Assembly (NCBI GenBank): GCA_965656875.1 | Contig: CBFHMJ010000010.1 | Location: 186,001 to 250,000, forward strand | Direction of reading: 5' to 3' | DNA length: 64,000 bases | Origin: CBFHMJ01 sp965656875 | GTDB lineage: Bacteria > Pseudomonadota > Gammaproteobacteria > Enterobacterales > Alteromonadaceae | Shown: positions 27,316 through 36,776 of the stretch, in pieces | Layout of the letters: the number at the start of each line of letters is the position of its first letter | Numbering within the stretch: position 1 is the stretch's first letter | The notes under the pieces: generated by a model | The model's database searches: none | The model's input: only the letters and a program-made list of their open reading frames with translations | Told to the model about the DNA's origin: nothing | Made by a program: the position numbers and the translations under genes

Positions 27316-30300
27316 ATGAACTTTACCAAACTACTTGTTGCGACGGCCGTCGCATCCTCGTTCACTGTTGCAGCCGAAAATACATCGCTTCTGGACTCAC
27401 TAAGTCAGAACGATGCCAGAAAACATATTACACACCAACTAGTTATCCAGCCAAACCTACCCTGGATCGCTAATGACATTATTGCCGCACGACAATTCTC
27501 AGCGAGTGAAAATCTTCATATTGGCTGGTCGCCTGACCACACGGCTCTGTCGCTGTCGACCTTCGATGAACAAACACAAACGTTTAATTACCTCGGTGGT
27601 ACAAAACTGGAGCAAATACTTCCAGATCTCAAAAGGATTCACTATCTGAGTCAGGGAGACAACAATCGGTTATATGTTATCTATCGATCAGCAGAAAACC
27701 GCACGACGCTGGCTGTCATTTCTACTGAAGACCCGCAGTCACTACAACGCCTTCAGACACTCTCTCACGACAATCTGTCGTCTTACGGAGAGCAAAACAA
27801 GATAGCTATCGTTAACGGTAATCTCTACCAGGCTGTCGCTAATAATGTCAGCGTTTTCTCAATCGATGAAGCTCAACAACAACTCCAGCTTGAATCGACG
27901 CTGGAGAATCCTGCTGGCACCATTCACGAATTATGTGTCAGTAAACACTCAGAGCGACTTTTTCTGTCGACATATTCATCCAATGGCAATAGTAAAAACT
28001 GGCCTCTTGCCGTATTCCAACGTAATGCTGACGGCATCTTCAGCGAACAAGCCATCGACACTGGCGAACGTAATATCCCTACGGGCTTTCACTGGCGTAT
28101 AACTTGTGACGACAACAGTGATCACGCCATGTTATACAACGACAATCAGACATTGTTATTTTCTGGCATCGCCGATAAAGCCATGACGCTTCAGGAAGAG
28201 TACAACACCTCAACACTGACGAGTTTGTACAACAATGTGCGTTTACATCTTAACGAACAGCAATTTCTGGCAACCAGCCTGAACAATCACAGTGGGTATG
28301 CCACTGGTCATGTTGTTTCAGCGGATAAAAGTTCACCTGCCGCTCTGATTACTGACTGGACCGGCACAGTAGACAGCGCAGGCTATGCCAGCCAGACCCG
28401 GGCAGGCTATGTAAACCAGACCTGGTTTATCAATCATTCCACCGAATACAATGCAACTACTGAATATCGGGCTTTACAGTTTGATAGCAGTAACAAGCCA
28501 GATATTGTTTCCCGTTTAACATCGTCCGAACAAAGCTTATCACTGGCATCTGTGCAAGATGCGCTATGGGTGGAAGAACACCAACTGGCCTTTGTAAAAA
28601 CCAGTAAAGAAGTCCTTATCTATACAGTAGAAACAGACGAGAATAATCAAACTCGCTTAACGCTGTTGGCAGACGAAGCCTTCGATAAATCGCTGATCAA
28701 CCACATGCATTTCAGTCACTACCACTGGAATGAAGATACACAGCAACTCACGCTGTTTATGTTATCGAACTATTCTTTCAGCAATGTTCGTCTGATGAAT
28801 TTCACGCTCACTGATGGCGTACCAGTGTTCAACCATGAATATCTTTTGCAGGATAACGATCAGGAAACCGATGAATTTTCTAACATGATGGTCATGTCAG
28901 ATGATGGGAATCACCTTGTTGTCGTTGGTAATAAATCCGATCGTCTGTTTCACTTCATCGTCAATGAAAATCAGTTTGAACTGGCGGGTACTTACATTGA
29001 TGATGCTGCAGGCATTGACGGTCTGGAACAAGTCAACGCAATAACGCTTCATCATAATGACCTTTATGTATTATCAAAAAGCAGTGAAAAACTGTCTCAT
29101 TTCAAGCTTGCAAACAACAAACTTAACTATCAGCAAACCATTACAGATATTGAAGGGCTGTCCGATGGTAACTATCTTTCAGCCACAGATTCACAACTAC
29201 TGGTTGCTGGTTATGAGTTTATGCACCATTTCAATCGAAATTCGCAGGGGGAACTGAGTTATGACAGTCTGGCCCTGCTGGATAATTCCATCTATGGTCG
29301 TTACTCCGGGTTACAACACCTTAATCCACATTTCGGTGTATTAAACCAAAATACAGGCTTGCAGCCTGTTGCTCTGGAACCGGACAACGGGCACTGGTCC
29401 TTATCAACACCATTCACATTTGAACCTGCTATTCGCACTGCTAACCAGTACTATTTTAGCCAGCTTGAAAATCCCCAGCTTGTCCTGACATCCCGTTCAA
29501 ACGGATCGTTGACTGAATTCACGCTGTTAAATTTGCAACGCTCTCCCGTAGCCAAAGACAATCTCATTACAATTAACCAGGGTGAACCGTTAACAATTTC
29601 AGCAACCGACCTGTTTATTGATTACGATGCTGAACACACATTCGGATTTGCTGACATGACATTGCCAGACTACATGCAGACAGACGGTGAAAACATTGTC
29701 ATCAATGCCGAACAAGGTCTTGAAGCTGAAGTAAATCTTGTAGTTAGCGACAATGATCAACTGAGTACAAATCACCCGTTTACACTTCAAATTAATGGCA
29801 AACCTTACGCAAGTCTGACTCAGTTTTCTTCGGTGAAATCGGGCGTTAATGACAGTATTTTGATTGACCTGAGCCGTTACATCCTTGATCCGGAAAATGA
29901 TCAACTAAGCTGGCAGCTGACGACTCCGCAAGCAGGCGCTACCATTCAGGGCCATCATTTGTTGATCAACATGCCAGCATCACCTCAAACATTGAACGTT
30001 ATCGCACAGGATGACAAAGGTGCATCAACCACAGTTGCTCTGACCGTAGAGCCAACCGACCATCAAACCACTTTTGCCGTTCAGCCTGAAAGCATTAATC
30101 TGGATTTAACCGCTGTCTGGCAAAATCTGACTGGCGACGAACCGTATTTCGCCGCATCAGATTTACCTGATGGATTAACTCTGTCCAATGATGGAAAGCT
30201 TACTGGTTCATTGAATACATCGGCCTTTAGCAACGGCTCAATGAGTATCCCTGTGGTCGTCCAGTTTGGTCATACTCAAGCAACTGAAACCACTGAGCAA

Positions 30301-30474
30301 CAAACGGCTGGTACAACCATTAACAGTACAATTCAGTTGACCCAACAGGGAACAGGCTCAGCACCTGCCCCTACAGCAAACGCGACAAACAGCTCTGGCG
30401 GTGGTTCCTTAGGTTGGTTAACAGCGCTGTTTGCTTTGCTTGGGTTAAACGCTCGTCGTGCGACTAAACGTTAA
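27316..30474 (+). CDS. Large secreted protein with GlyGly-CTERM sorting signal
   Basis: It is about 1052 aa. A signal peptide (residues 1-20, ending in VAA) is followed by a long beta-rich region of about 700 residues with repeating short strands, suggestive of a beta-propeller. Cadherin- or Ig-like modules come next (ISATDLFIDYDAE, LDPENDQLSWQL). It ends with SSGGGSLGWLTALFALLGL and basic NARRATKR, the GlyGly-CTERM anchor processed by rhombosortase in type II-secreting bacteria. The ATG at 27316 is chosen because it gives the signal peptide. Function unknown; probably exported to the cell surface or medium. Confidence 0.82.
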   Translation: MNFTKLLVATAVASSFTVAAENTSLLDSLSQNDARKHITHQLVIQPNLPWIANDIIAARQFSASENLHIGWSPDHTALSLSTFDEQTQTFNYLGGTKLEQILPDLKRIHYLSQGDNNRLYVIYRSAENRTTLAVISTEDPQSLQRLQTLSHDNLSSYGEQNKIAIVNGNLYQAVANNVSVFSIDEAQQQLQLESTLENPAGTIHELCVSKHSERLFLSTYSSNGNSKNWPLAVFQRNADGIFSEQAIDTGERNIPTGFHWRITCDDNSDHAMLYNDNQTLLFSGIADKAMTLQEEYNTSTLTSLYNNVRLHLNEQQFLATSLNNHSGYATGHVVSADKSSPAALITDWTGTVDSAGYASQTRAGYVNQTWFINHSTEYNATTEYRALQFDSSNKPDIVSRLTSSEQSLSLASVQDALWVEEHQLAFVKTSKEVLIYTVETDENNQTRLTLLADEAFDKSLINHMHFSHYHWNEDTQQLTLFMLSNYSFSNVRLMNFTLTDGVPVFNHEYLLQDNDQETDEFSNMMVMSDDGNHLVVVGNKSDRLFHFIVNENQFELAGTYIDDAAGIDGLEQVNAITLHHNDLYVLSKSSEKLSHFKLANNKLNYQQTITDIEGLSDGNYLSATDSQLLVAGYEFMHHFNRNSQGELSYDSLALLDNSIYGRYSGLQHLNPHFGVLNQNTGLQPVALEPDNGHWSLSTPFTFEPAIRTANQYYFSQLENPQLVLTSRSNGSLTEFTLLNLQRSPVAKDNLITINQGEPLTISATDLFIDYDAEHTFGFADMTLPDYMQTDGENIVINAEQGLEAEVNLVVSDNDQLSTNHPFTLQINGKPYASLTQFSSVKSGVNDSILIDLSRYILDPENDQLSWQLTTPQAGATIQGHHLLINMPASPQTLNVIAQDDKGASTTVALTVEPTDHQTTFAVQPESINLDLTAVWQNLTGDEPYFAASDLPDGLTLSNDGKLTGSLNTSAFSNGSMSIPVVVQFGHTQATETTEQQTAGTTINSTIQLTQQGTGSAPAPTANATNSSGGGSLGWLTALFALLGLNARRATKR

Positions 30475-30820
30475 TAACTGAAACGTGTGGTGTTTGTTGA
30501 ATGGAGTATGTCGGTGTGGCAGCAATCTGCGTTGAACGAGGTCCGTTTCCTCCTCGTTCAATCAGACAGAGGCGAGATTTATACGTTTAAAATCGAAAGG
30601 CTTTGGCTTGAAATTAAGTGCTTGTTGCCACCAATAAGACGGAAAATACAGCGACACTGATATAAAACAGAAACCTGAAGCGGGGAAAAACTCTCTGTCT
30701 CCCTGCTTCAGTGTTTTACAGTCAGACGACGTAAAATAATGACGAATAAAAGCGGTATGAATTTAACGAGGTCAGTTCTAAATCGGGACGATCTTAAAAT
30801 AAGTTTTACAATAATAGGGG
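30475..30820. other. Intergenic region after the GlyGly-CTERM gene
   Basis: Between convergent genes. It contains the terminator at 30675-30717 and otherwise nothing recognised. Confidence 0.5.
30675..30717 (+). terminator. Terminator downstream of the GlyGly-CTERM gene
   Basis: A 12-bp stem with one mismatch (CTGAAGCGGGGA against TCCCTGCTTCAG, 13-nt loop) is followed by TGTTTT. Confidence 0.65.
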
Positions 30821-31405
30821 CTACATCCTGCTAACGTCATCAAACAGCTGATTAGCTAGTTGCTGCAATGTATCCGCCTGCGGATGAGTATGAGCATACG
30901 TTCTCAGGCCATAAATCCCCATCACAAAACAACGGGCCAGGTGGGCAGCATCTTTGTTTTCAGAGATTTCACCCTGCGTTTGTGCTAACTGAAACTTTTC
31001 AGCGATATCCAGTTCCCACGCACTCAGGTATTCAGCAATACGATCCTGTATTTCATCATCTTGCTGAGCAACTTCATTCAACGCTTTGTGTAATAAACAA
31101 GCCTTTGATACTTCATTACTTTGACATTCAGACACAACATTATCGAGATAGTCTTTCAACGAATCCAACGTCGTTTTATCGTTAGCAAAATAAGCATCAA
31201 AATCTGACCGACGATCTTTTTTGTACTGTTCAAGGGAAGCCAGCATCAGCCCCCGCTTATTCTCAAACGCACAATAGATGGAACCTGGGTGTAAACCGGT
31301 AGCAAGCTTCAAATCCTGCATACTGGTTTTGCTATATCCTTTTCCCATAAACGCATTCATTGCTGATCTTAATACTTCTTCTCGATCGAACTCTGCATTT
31401 CTCAT
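30821..31405 (-). CDS. TetR-family transcriptional repressor
   Basis: It is 194 aa. The N-terminal helix-turn-helix (TSMQDLKLATGLHPGSIYCAF, residues about 22-42) and the all-helical ligand domain are typical of TetR. It is divergent from the ene-reductase gene, and twin operator-like palindromes lie between them. By analogy with NemR/NemA-type pairs it probably represses the reductase, and possibly itself, until an electrophile binds. The inducer is not known. Confidence 0.9.
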   Translation of the reverse strand: MRNAEFDREEVLRSAMNAFMGKGYSKTSMQDLKLATGLHPGSIYCAFENKRGLMLASLEQYKKDRRSDFDAYFANDKTTLDSLKDYLDNVVSECQSNEVSKACLLHKALNEVAQQDDEIQDRIAEYLSAWELDIAEKFQLAQTQGEISENKDAAHLARCFVMGIYGLRTYAHTHPQADTLQQLANQLFDDVSRM

Positions 31406-31477
31406 TCGTCAATTTTCCCAGCCATCATTAACAGATCAGCAATTGTAATCGGAATGACGATGCTATTCAAAATTTTA

Positions 31478-31495
31478 CTTGAACAACCATTCAAG
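31478..31495. promoter_or_regulatory. Operator-like palindrome 1 (CTTGAA-N6-TTCAAG)
   Basis: A perfect 6-bp inverted repeat with 6-nt spacer CAACCA, between divergent tetR and ene-reductase genes. TTGAAC inside it could be the -35 element of the reductase promoter, with TATCTT at 31503 as -10 (18-bp spacing). Confidence 0.75.
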
Positions 31496-31504
31496 AATGA
31501 TTAT

Positions 31505-31522
31505 CTTGAACGTCCATTCAAG
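31505..31522. promoter_or_regulatory. Operator-like palindrome 2 (CTTGAA-N6-TTCAAG)
   Basis: A second copy of the same palindrome with spacer CGTCCA, 27 bases after the first. It overlaps the possible -10 region and ends 15 bases before the reductase start. Repressor binding here would block transcription. Confidence 0.75.
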
Positions 31523-31536
31523 AACTAAGGCTCGAT

Positions 31537-32580
31537 ATGACAAGTAATCTGTTTGACCGTTATCCACTTAATGACACTATTACCCTTGAAAATCGTCTGC
31601 TGATGGCACCTCTGACACGCTGTATGGCTGACGACAATTTAGTCCCAACAGATGCAATGGCTGCTTACTACGCTAAGCGAGCCGATAGTGGGCTGATTAT
31701 TTCAGAAGCGACTATTATTCGTCCGGATGGACAAGGCTACCCAAACACACCAGGACTTTTTACACCTGAGCAAATCGCTGGCTGGCAAAAAGTAACTCAG
31801 GCCGTTCATGATAATGGTGGTAAGATCTTTGCGCAGTTATGGCATACAGGACGAGTCGCGCATCCTCATTTCTTCGGTGGTGGCGACGTGGTTGCACCAT
31901 CAGCCGTGCAACTGAGTGGTTCAGTGCCAAGAATGCGTGAATTAACCTATGCTGTACCAAGAGCATTAACGGCTGACGATTTGCAACAGCTTATTGAAGA
32001 TTACTCACAAGCGGCAGCCAACGCGATAGATGCCGGGTTTGATGGTGTTGAAATTCATGGCGCAAATGGTTATTTGTTGGATCAGTTCCTTCATCATGAT
32101 ACAAATCGCCGCAATGATGAATTCGGTGACACACCAGAAAATATGGCTCGATTTCCACTAGCCGTTGTTGACGCCGTTTCTCAGCGAATTGGCGAAGACC
32201 GCACAGCATTACGGGTGTCGCCTGGCGCTTATTTCAATATCGAAGGTGACGACCGTGACAGAGATGTCTTTGATTATTACCTGTCTGAACTGGAAAAGCG
32301 TAATCTGGCCTTCTTACATCTGGGTATTTTTGATGATTCTATGACTTTTGATTACCTGGATGGTCAAGCCTCAACATATTTACGTAAACACTACAGTAAA
32401 ACACTTGTTGGTGTTGGCAGTTACACCGCAGAATCAGGCAGTCAGGCTATCGCCGATCACAAATTCGATTTACTGGCCATAGGTCGTCCGTTTATTGCAA
32501 ATCCAGACTATGTGGCGAAAGTTAAAGCCGGAGAATCTCTGGTGGAGTACTCGGAAGAAATGTTAGCAACACTGATTTAA
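31537..32580 (+). CDS. Old yellow enzyme family ene-reductase (NADH:flavin oxidoreductase)
   Basis: A 347-aa FMN-dependent TIM barrel that reduces activated alkenes or nitro compounds with NAD(P)H. The active-site pair is in GVEIHGANGYLLDQFLH (His and Asn, as in classical OYE), and the FMN-binding N-terminus NRLLMAPLTR and the late GVGSYTAE and LLAIGRPFIAN are present. TAAGG lies seven bases before the ATG. It is probably controlled by the divergent TetR through the twin palindromes. It resembles NemA, but the physiological substrate is unknown. Confidence 0.93.
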   Translation: MTSNLFDRYPLNDTITLENRLLMAPLTRCMADDNLVPTDAMAAYYAKRADSGLIISEATIIRPDGQGYPNTPGLFTPEQIAGWQKVTQAVHDNGGKIFAQLWHTGRVAHPHFFGGGDVVAPSAVQLSGSVPRMRELTYAVPRALTADDLQQLIEDYSQAAANAIDAGFDGVEIHGANGYLLDQFLHHDTNRRNDEFGDTPENMARFPLAVVDAVSQRIGEDRTALRVSPGAYFNIEGDDRDRDVFDYYLSELEKRNLAFLHLGIFDDSMTFDYLDGQASTYLRKHYSKTLVGVGSYTAESGSQAIADHKFDLLAIGRPFIANPDYVAKVKAGESLVEYSEEMLATLI

Positions 32581-32598
32581 GACGCTAACCGATCCATA

Positions 32599-32640
32599 CA
32601 GCACGATGAACTGCACACGGTCATCGTGCTGATATTTCCT
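32599..32640 (+). terminator. Terminator of the ene-reductase gene
   Basis: A perfect 11-bp inverted repeat (CAGCACGATGA, 11-nt loop, TCATCGTGCTG) begins 19 bases past the stop and is followed by ATATTTCC. Confidence 0.7.
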
Positions 32641-32855
32641 GTTTTAACCATCAAACACTATCCGTCAGTTTCCACTGAGCAATATTCAATAAAACCCGTT
32701 AATCGGGTCATTAATAACCCACCCCAATCACCCTATTAGAAATTTTTAATTTACACCTAAATTTTTTCTTTATTTTTCAAATATTTATATTGATGCTAAA
32801 TGGTCCCTGACTTGCTTAAAGCGTTATTGCATTTTTTAATTTCATGAGGTGAAAA

Positions 32856-33560
32856 ATGGCACAAGCTTCAAGGCGAGTTCTGCTGCGCGGTCAGATGCCA
32901 GCGGCTGACCGAGCCACTCAAACAGAGCATTTAACCAAACGCACAATGGGTGACGACTTCATACCAAAAGAAGTTGGTGCAACCATGAGTAAACGAGGGA
33001 AGACGAACAAAGCTGCCGTCAGGCCAGGTATGTATGCACCCGGAGGGCCTCAGCCTTTCATCGCAAAAGGTGTCATCAAAAATCCGGGCGCTGAATTACC
33101 CGATGCACTGTCATCTGATCAATTACAGCAACACGCAACTTCGTCATCTAATTCCTTTGGTGTAAGTTTTACCATGGTTGGCACCCGGCAATCCGCCGGC
33201 TATCAGGCTCAATTAAGCTGGTCGAGCCAAAAAGCGGCGAAAAAAGACTATCGCGGAAAAAGTTTTTTAACGACCACTTCGGAAGACTTAATGCAGGAAA
33301 ACCCGCATTCTTCAGGCAATGAAAATGAATATATCGGTATGGGCCACAAACACCGGACTGATGCCAATATGATGCAGCATTTCATTAGCAAAACAGACAG
33401 TGGTTTTGCCGTTAAATCGCGAAAGTGGACACCGCAAACGGCTGATCATGCTGGTGGCTGGGGGGCATATGGTGATACGAAGAACTTTGACTCGTTTTCC
33501 GATGCCTTTGAACGAATGATCACGCGTGGAGAACACGGCAGAACCCACTTTGATGAGTAA
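32856..33560 (+). CDS. Unrecognised 234-aa soluble protein
   Basis: A good ribosome site (GAGGTGAAAA) precedes the ATG. The protein has no signal peptide or membrane segment. The N-terminal 75 residues are basic and Gly/Pro-rich (KRGKTNKAAVRPGMYAPGG). A more ordered C-terminal part carries Ser/Trp and His residues (GMGHKHRTD, WTPQTADHAGGWGAYG). I do not recognise the family. A cargo or effector role with a disordered N-terminal segment is possible but is only a guess. It is monocistronic and flanked by hairpins. Confidence 0.65.
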   Translation: MAQASRRVLLRGQMPAADRATQTEHLTKRTMGDDFIPKEVGATMSKRGKTNKAAVRPGMYAPGGPQPFIAKGVIKNPGAELPDALSSDQLQQHATSSSNSFGVSFTMVGTRQSAGYQAQLSWSSQKAAKKDYRGKSFLTTTSEDLMQENPHSSGNENEYIGMGHKHRTDANMMQHFISKTDSGFAVKSRKWTPQTADHAGGWGAYGDTKNFDSFSDAFERMITRGEHGRTHFDE

Positions 33561-33575
33561 CTGCCTGATTAGCTG

Positions 33576-33621
33576 ACTTTTGCGGCTGAAATTACGTTCA
33601 GTTTCAGCCGTTAAATCAGCA
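33576..33621. terminator. Nested hairpin between convergent genes
   Basis: CGGCTGAAA (33583-33591) pairs with TTTCAGCCG (33602-33610), and outer CTGATT/AATCAG arms extend the fold. It probably ends transcription of the 234-aa protein gene; T tracts are short. Confidence 0.5.
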
Positions 33622-33714
33622 CGGGGATTCAGCATCTGAAGCCCCTGATAAACTGACCGTGGTTTCTCAACTCATTGATTTAAGTTCCCGGTCAGCTTTG
33701 ATCCTTCAAAAACT

Positions 33715-34422
33715 TCATGGCTCCACCCAGGAGTCACCTAGCAGATCCATCAATCTTCCCGAACTGCGTAACTTCACTAACGCGGCATTAAAACTTTCAA
33801 TGAAAGCTTTTGCTTCCGGCGTATCATGACACAAAAATCCATCTTCATGAGTGATCACAGCTTTACCGTGAGGCAGCATTTCCATGTTTAATGCCTGAAA
33901 AGCAAACCAGGCATCAGGAACATAAGCAATAAAAGCGTCCAGGCGGCCTGCATTCACTTTTTTGATGCTTTGTTCAATGTTGTTTGAATAACTAACATTG
34001 AGTGCCAGTTTGTCAAACTCCGGACCGTAAGGCATACCACGACGAGCCCCAATTTTTTTCCCTTTAAGCGCCGCTAACGAGTTTACCGGTTTACTCCCTC
34101 GCTCGGTGAAAATGTATACACGAGCAACATTAACAAAATCACTCTGAATAACCTTGTCTCCCTGATAAAAATCGGCATCCAGCGGTATGATGCAATCCAG
34201 TCTTTTATCCGCGAAATCTTTGTCCGCACGGGATGGAGGTAATACTTTGTAGCGCCAGTTTTTACCCGCAGCCTGCCTGACTTCACTAAAGATCTTGTCG
34301 TAAGTCCCGGACCCGTTTTTCTCCAATAATGTGGGAATTTCGTAGGCGCCCAGCTTCACATCTCCCATTACTGATAAAGAAAATAGTAATCCAACTGACA
34401 ATAAAGTAAATTTCGTGATCAT
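33715..34422 (-). CDS. Periplasmic solute-binding protein, family 3
   Basis: It is 235 aa. A signal peptide (MITKFTLLSVGLLFSLSVMG) is followed by the two-lobed bacterial SBP_bac_3 fold, seen in LAALKGKKIGARRG and the C-terminal LRSSGRLMDLLGDSW. I chose the ATG at 34422, with GAGGG upstream, over a start 18 codons earlier that would bury the signal peptide. No permease or ATPase genes are adjacent, so it may be an orphan binding protein or feed a sensor. The ligand is unknown, though amino-acid-like ligands are usual for the family. Confidence 0.85.
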   Translation of the reverse strand: MITKFTLLSVGLLFSLSVMGDVKLGAYEIPTLLEKNGSGTYDKIFSEVRQAAGKNWRYKVLPPSRADKDFADKRLDCIIPLDADFYQGDKVIQSDFVNVARVYIFTERGSKPVNSLAALKGKKIGARRGMPYGPEFDKLALNVSYSNNIEQSIKKVNAGRLDAFIAYVPDAWFAFQALNMEMLPHGKAVITHEDGFLCHDTPEAKAFIESFNAALVKLRSSGRLMDLLGDSWVEP

Positions 34423-34555
34423 GACCCTCTTGCCCTTTCGCGCTGCACGATGCTTTATAAAACACTGATAATTCAAAGTGTAGACACAAAATGACAGATT
34501 GCTGGTGGTGAATCTCTTTTTTCAGAGACTTCCGGGAGAATAAATCTCCGTAAGA

Positions 34556-34635
34556 TTAGAGTGTGTTGACCTCTGTGGGTGAAATATTGTTTGAGTTCAA
34601 TAGCAGTCAGCCAAGCCACAAATCAGCAAGTTTAA
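34556..34635 (+). repeat. Short MITE copy (copy B)
   Basis: The left end TTAGAGTGTGTTGACC, then GTGAAATATTGTTTGAGTTC, matches the left terminal repeat of copies C and D. The right end CAAATCAGCAAGTTTAA is a degenerate version of the right terminal repeat. The internal part is deleted. Confidence 0.6.
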
Positions 34636-34698
34636 TCATCTAAATCATTGGCCGTGGAACGTAGCATGAACGCCATTGCAACGAATTAACCCGGTGTA

Positions 34699-36123
34699 TT
34701 ATTCGGCTGGAGGAATAGTTAAGGTGAACCGAGTGCCGGTTGGTCCTTTGTTTAACAAAATGGTGCCATTCAAATGATGATTCATGATATTGGCCACGAT
34801 ATTCAAACCCAAACCAAGGTTAGTAGTTACTTCGCCTTTGCCAATAAAAGGTTCAAATATTCGGTCAGCTATATCACTGCTAATACCACGCCCGTTATCC
34901 TGGAATGTAATCACCAGTTGTTCATTCTGTAACATCGCACAGATAACAATTTTCCCAGGCTTATCATCATCAAATCCATGTTGTACTGCGTTTTCAATTA
35001 AGTGGTAGCACACTTGCTGTAATGCTGAACCATTCATAAAAAACGTCGTATCAACAATATCCAGTTCCAACTGATGTGAATTCAAAATCAGGGCAGTTTT
35101 TGATCGTAAACTCTCAAAGAACTCACGCAGGTTTACGTGAGATTTAGCAATCCTTGTCTTCTTCACGTTGATCTCTTTAAACCGACTAATCAATTCCGAT
35201 ACTTTACTCATGTTTTCAACATTCAGTTGCAGCGCTTCATTGATTTTTGCGAGCTTATTGTGCAACTCACTACGCCGGAAAGGTTCACCATGTAATAAAC
35301 GATCAATCACCTCTTTGACCATTTCTTTCGCAAATGTGTTGGCCGTTATGCACACACCAACAGGCGTGTTAACTTCCTGTGCGACACCAACTACCAGCTT
35401 TGTTGCAGTCGCCAGCTTTTCGGATTTTAAACGCTGACGATGCAGTTCATCCTGTTGTTCGATGAGTTCTGCCAGCTTACGATTCTTTTCTTCCAGTTCC
35501 AGCGCTCGCTCATCAAGCGTCAACGACAATTTCTCGTTCATCGCCAATAATTGCTGGCGATTAAAATCGTTCTCAAACACTACGGCGGCCAGATTAGCGC
35601 CCATTTCAATAAAGTCGATATCTGCTGCTGTGGGTTGTCTTGGTGTGCTGTAGTACATCGCGAAAGTGCCAAAGATTTTACCGCCCTGCCCCCGAACAGG
35701 TTCTGACCAGCATGCTCTCAACCCGGCCTTGTGTGCCAAATCCTTGTACTGAGCCCAGTATGGGTGTGTATCAATATCTTCTACCACGACTCGTTCTTTG
35801 GTAAATGCTGCGGTACCACAGGAGCCAACACCACGCCCGATCTCTACTCCTTCCAGAGCGGAACAGTAAAAATCAGGTAGGGAAATCGATGCGAGTGGAT
35901 GCAAGGTATTTGTTGATTCGTCCAGTCGGAGTACCGAACAGATCATATCAGGGCTGTAACGTTCTGCGTATTCACACAGTCGGAGCATAGTCTCAGAAAT
36001 AGAGTGACCCAATGCTGCCATTTTCAAAATTTCTGTGCGATCGATCAGCAACTCTCTGCTATCAAGATCGTGGACACTGGATTCTGCAAGTAATGCATTT
36101 GAACTTATATTCGCCGATGTCAC
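34699..36123 (-). CDS. GAF-domain histidine-kinase-like protein lacking the phospho-acceptor His
   Basis: It is 474 aa. A GAF domain (about residues 35-185, with GRGVGSCGTAAF) and a coiled coil (about 190-240) come first. In the dimerisation motif the usual His is Gln249 (VVGVAQEVNTPVGV). The ATPase part keeps NAVQHGF, DNGRG, FEPF and LGLGLNIV, so ATP binding looks intact. It cannot autophosphorylate in the usual way, so it may be a pseudokinase or partner of another kinase. The start is a GTG with GGTGG nine bases upstream. No response regulator is nearby. Confidence 0.85.
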   Translation of the reverse strand: MTSANISSNALLAESSVHDLDSRELLIDRTEILKMAALGHSISETMLRLCEYAERYSPDMICSVLRLDESTNTLHPLASISLPDFYCSALEGVEIGRGVGSCGTAAFTKERVVVEDIDTHPYWAQYKDLAHKAGLRACWSEPVRGQGGKIFGTFAMYYSTPRQPTAADIDFIEMGANLAAVVFENDFNRQQLLAMNEKLSLTLDERALELEEKNRKLAELIEQQDELHRQRLKSEKLATATKLVVGVAQEVNTPVGVCITANTFAKEMVKEVIDRLLHGEPFRRSELHNKLAKINEALQLNVENMSKVSELISRFKEINVKKTRIAKSHVNLREFFESLRSKTALILNSHQLELDIVDTTFFMNGSALQQVCYHLIENAVQHGFDDDKPGKIVICAMLQNEQLVITFQDNGRGISSDIADRIFEPFIGKGEVTTNLGLGLNIVANIMNHHLNGTILLNKGPTGTRFTLTIPPAE

Positions 36124-36256
36124 TCAATATCCACCATTGGTCATAACTCTTAATAACAATTATATCCTGGATTTAAAATATCGAATGTTCGACTAAAGTC
36201 TTAGATTGGGTGAACACCGACCAGTTGTAAAGTCGGCATTCCTACATTGATGTTTA

Positions 36257-36715
36257 TTAAGAATTTGAATCTGGAATCATAACCTGTAATTCTGCCAACA
36301 TATCCTCATCGTCTTCATCCATACCGGTTTCTATGAAACCGAAGGATTGATAAAACGCCCTGGCGACAGGATTTTGTGGGTTGTAACACACCTCAATGGT
36401 ACGTGTGTCAGGCACCGCTCTTATTTCATCCAGTGCCAAACCAAAAGCTTGACGACCAATCCCTTGCTGCTGGAATTTTTCATCCAACATAAAGCGATAA
36501 ATTGAAGCTTTCTCAGGGCGCTCAAAAACCCACATAATAAAACCAACCGCTTCATCATCACGATAAATACCTCGCGTGACATGGCCATCATTAAAAAATG
36601 ATTCCACCAGCGACCACATATTACACGCCACATAATCCTCCTGATGTTTGGCAACATCCAGATCGCAAATGGCTTCATAATTTTCTTTCGTGACAGGTTT
36701 CAGGGAAATATTCAT
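36257..36715 (-). CDS. GNAT-family N-acetyltransferase
   Basis: It is 152 aa. The acetyl-CoA binding segment KFQQQGIGRQAFGLALDEIR (about residues 80-99) and the terminal YNPQNPVARAFYQSFGF are classic GNAT features. The N-terminus LKPVTKENYEAICDLDV resembles spermidine/diamine-type acetyltransferases, but the substrate cannot be read from sequence. It lies 61 bases downstream of a second GNAT gene in the same direction. Confidence 0.88.
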   Translation of the reverse strand: MNISLKPVTKENYEAICDLDVAKHQEDYVACNMWSLVESFFNDGHVTRGIYRDDEAVGFIMWVFERPEKASIYRFMLDEKFQQQGIGRQAFGLALDEIRAVPDTRTIEVCYNPQNPVARAFYQSFGFIETGMDEDDEDMLAELQVMIPDSNS

Positions 36716-36776
36716 CGTTACCTCTGTGGTATTTAGCTATTCAATGAATATGGCGGCAAATAATTGATTTAAAAGG

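Noticed and set aside
27250..30640. Short similarity (AAGTGCTTRTTGCCA) on both sides of the GlyGly-CTERM gene, at about 27255 and 30619
   Set aside because: About 15 bases with poor flanks, too short to call direct repeats of an insertion.
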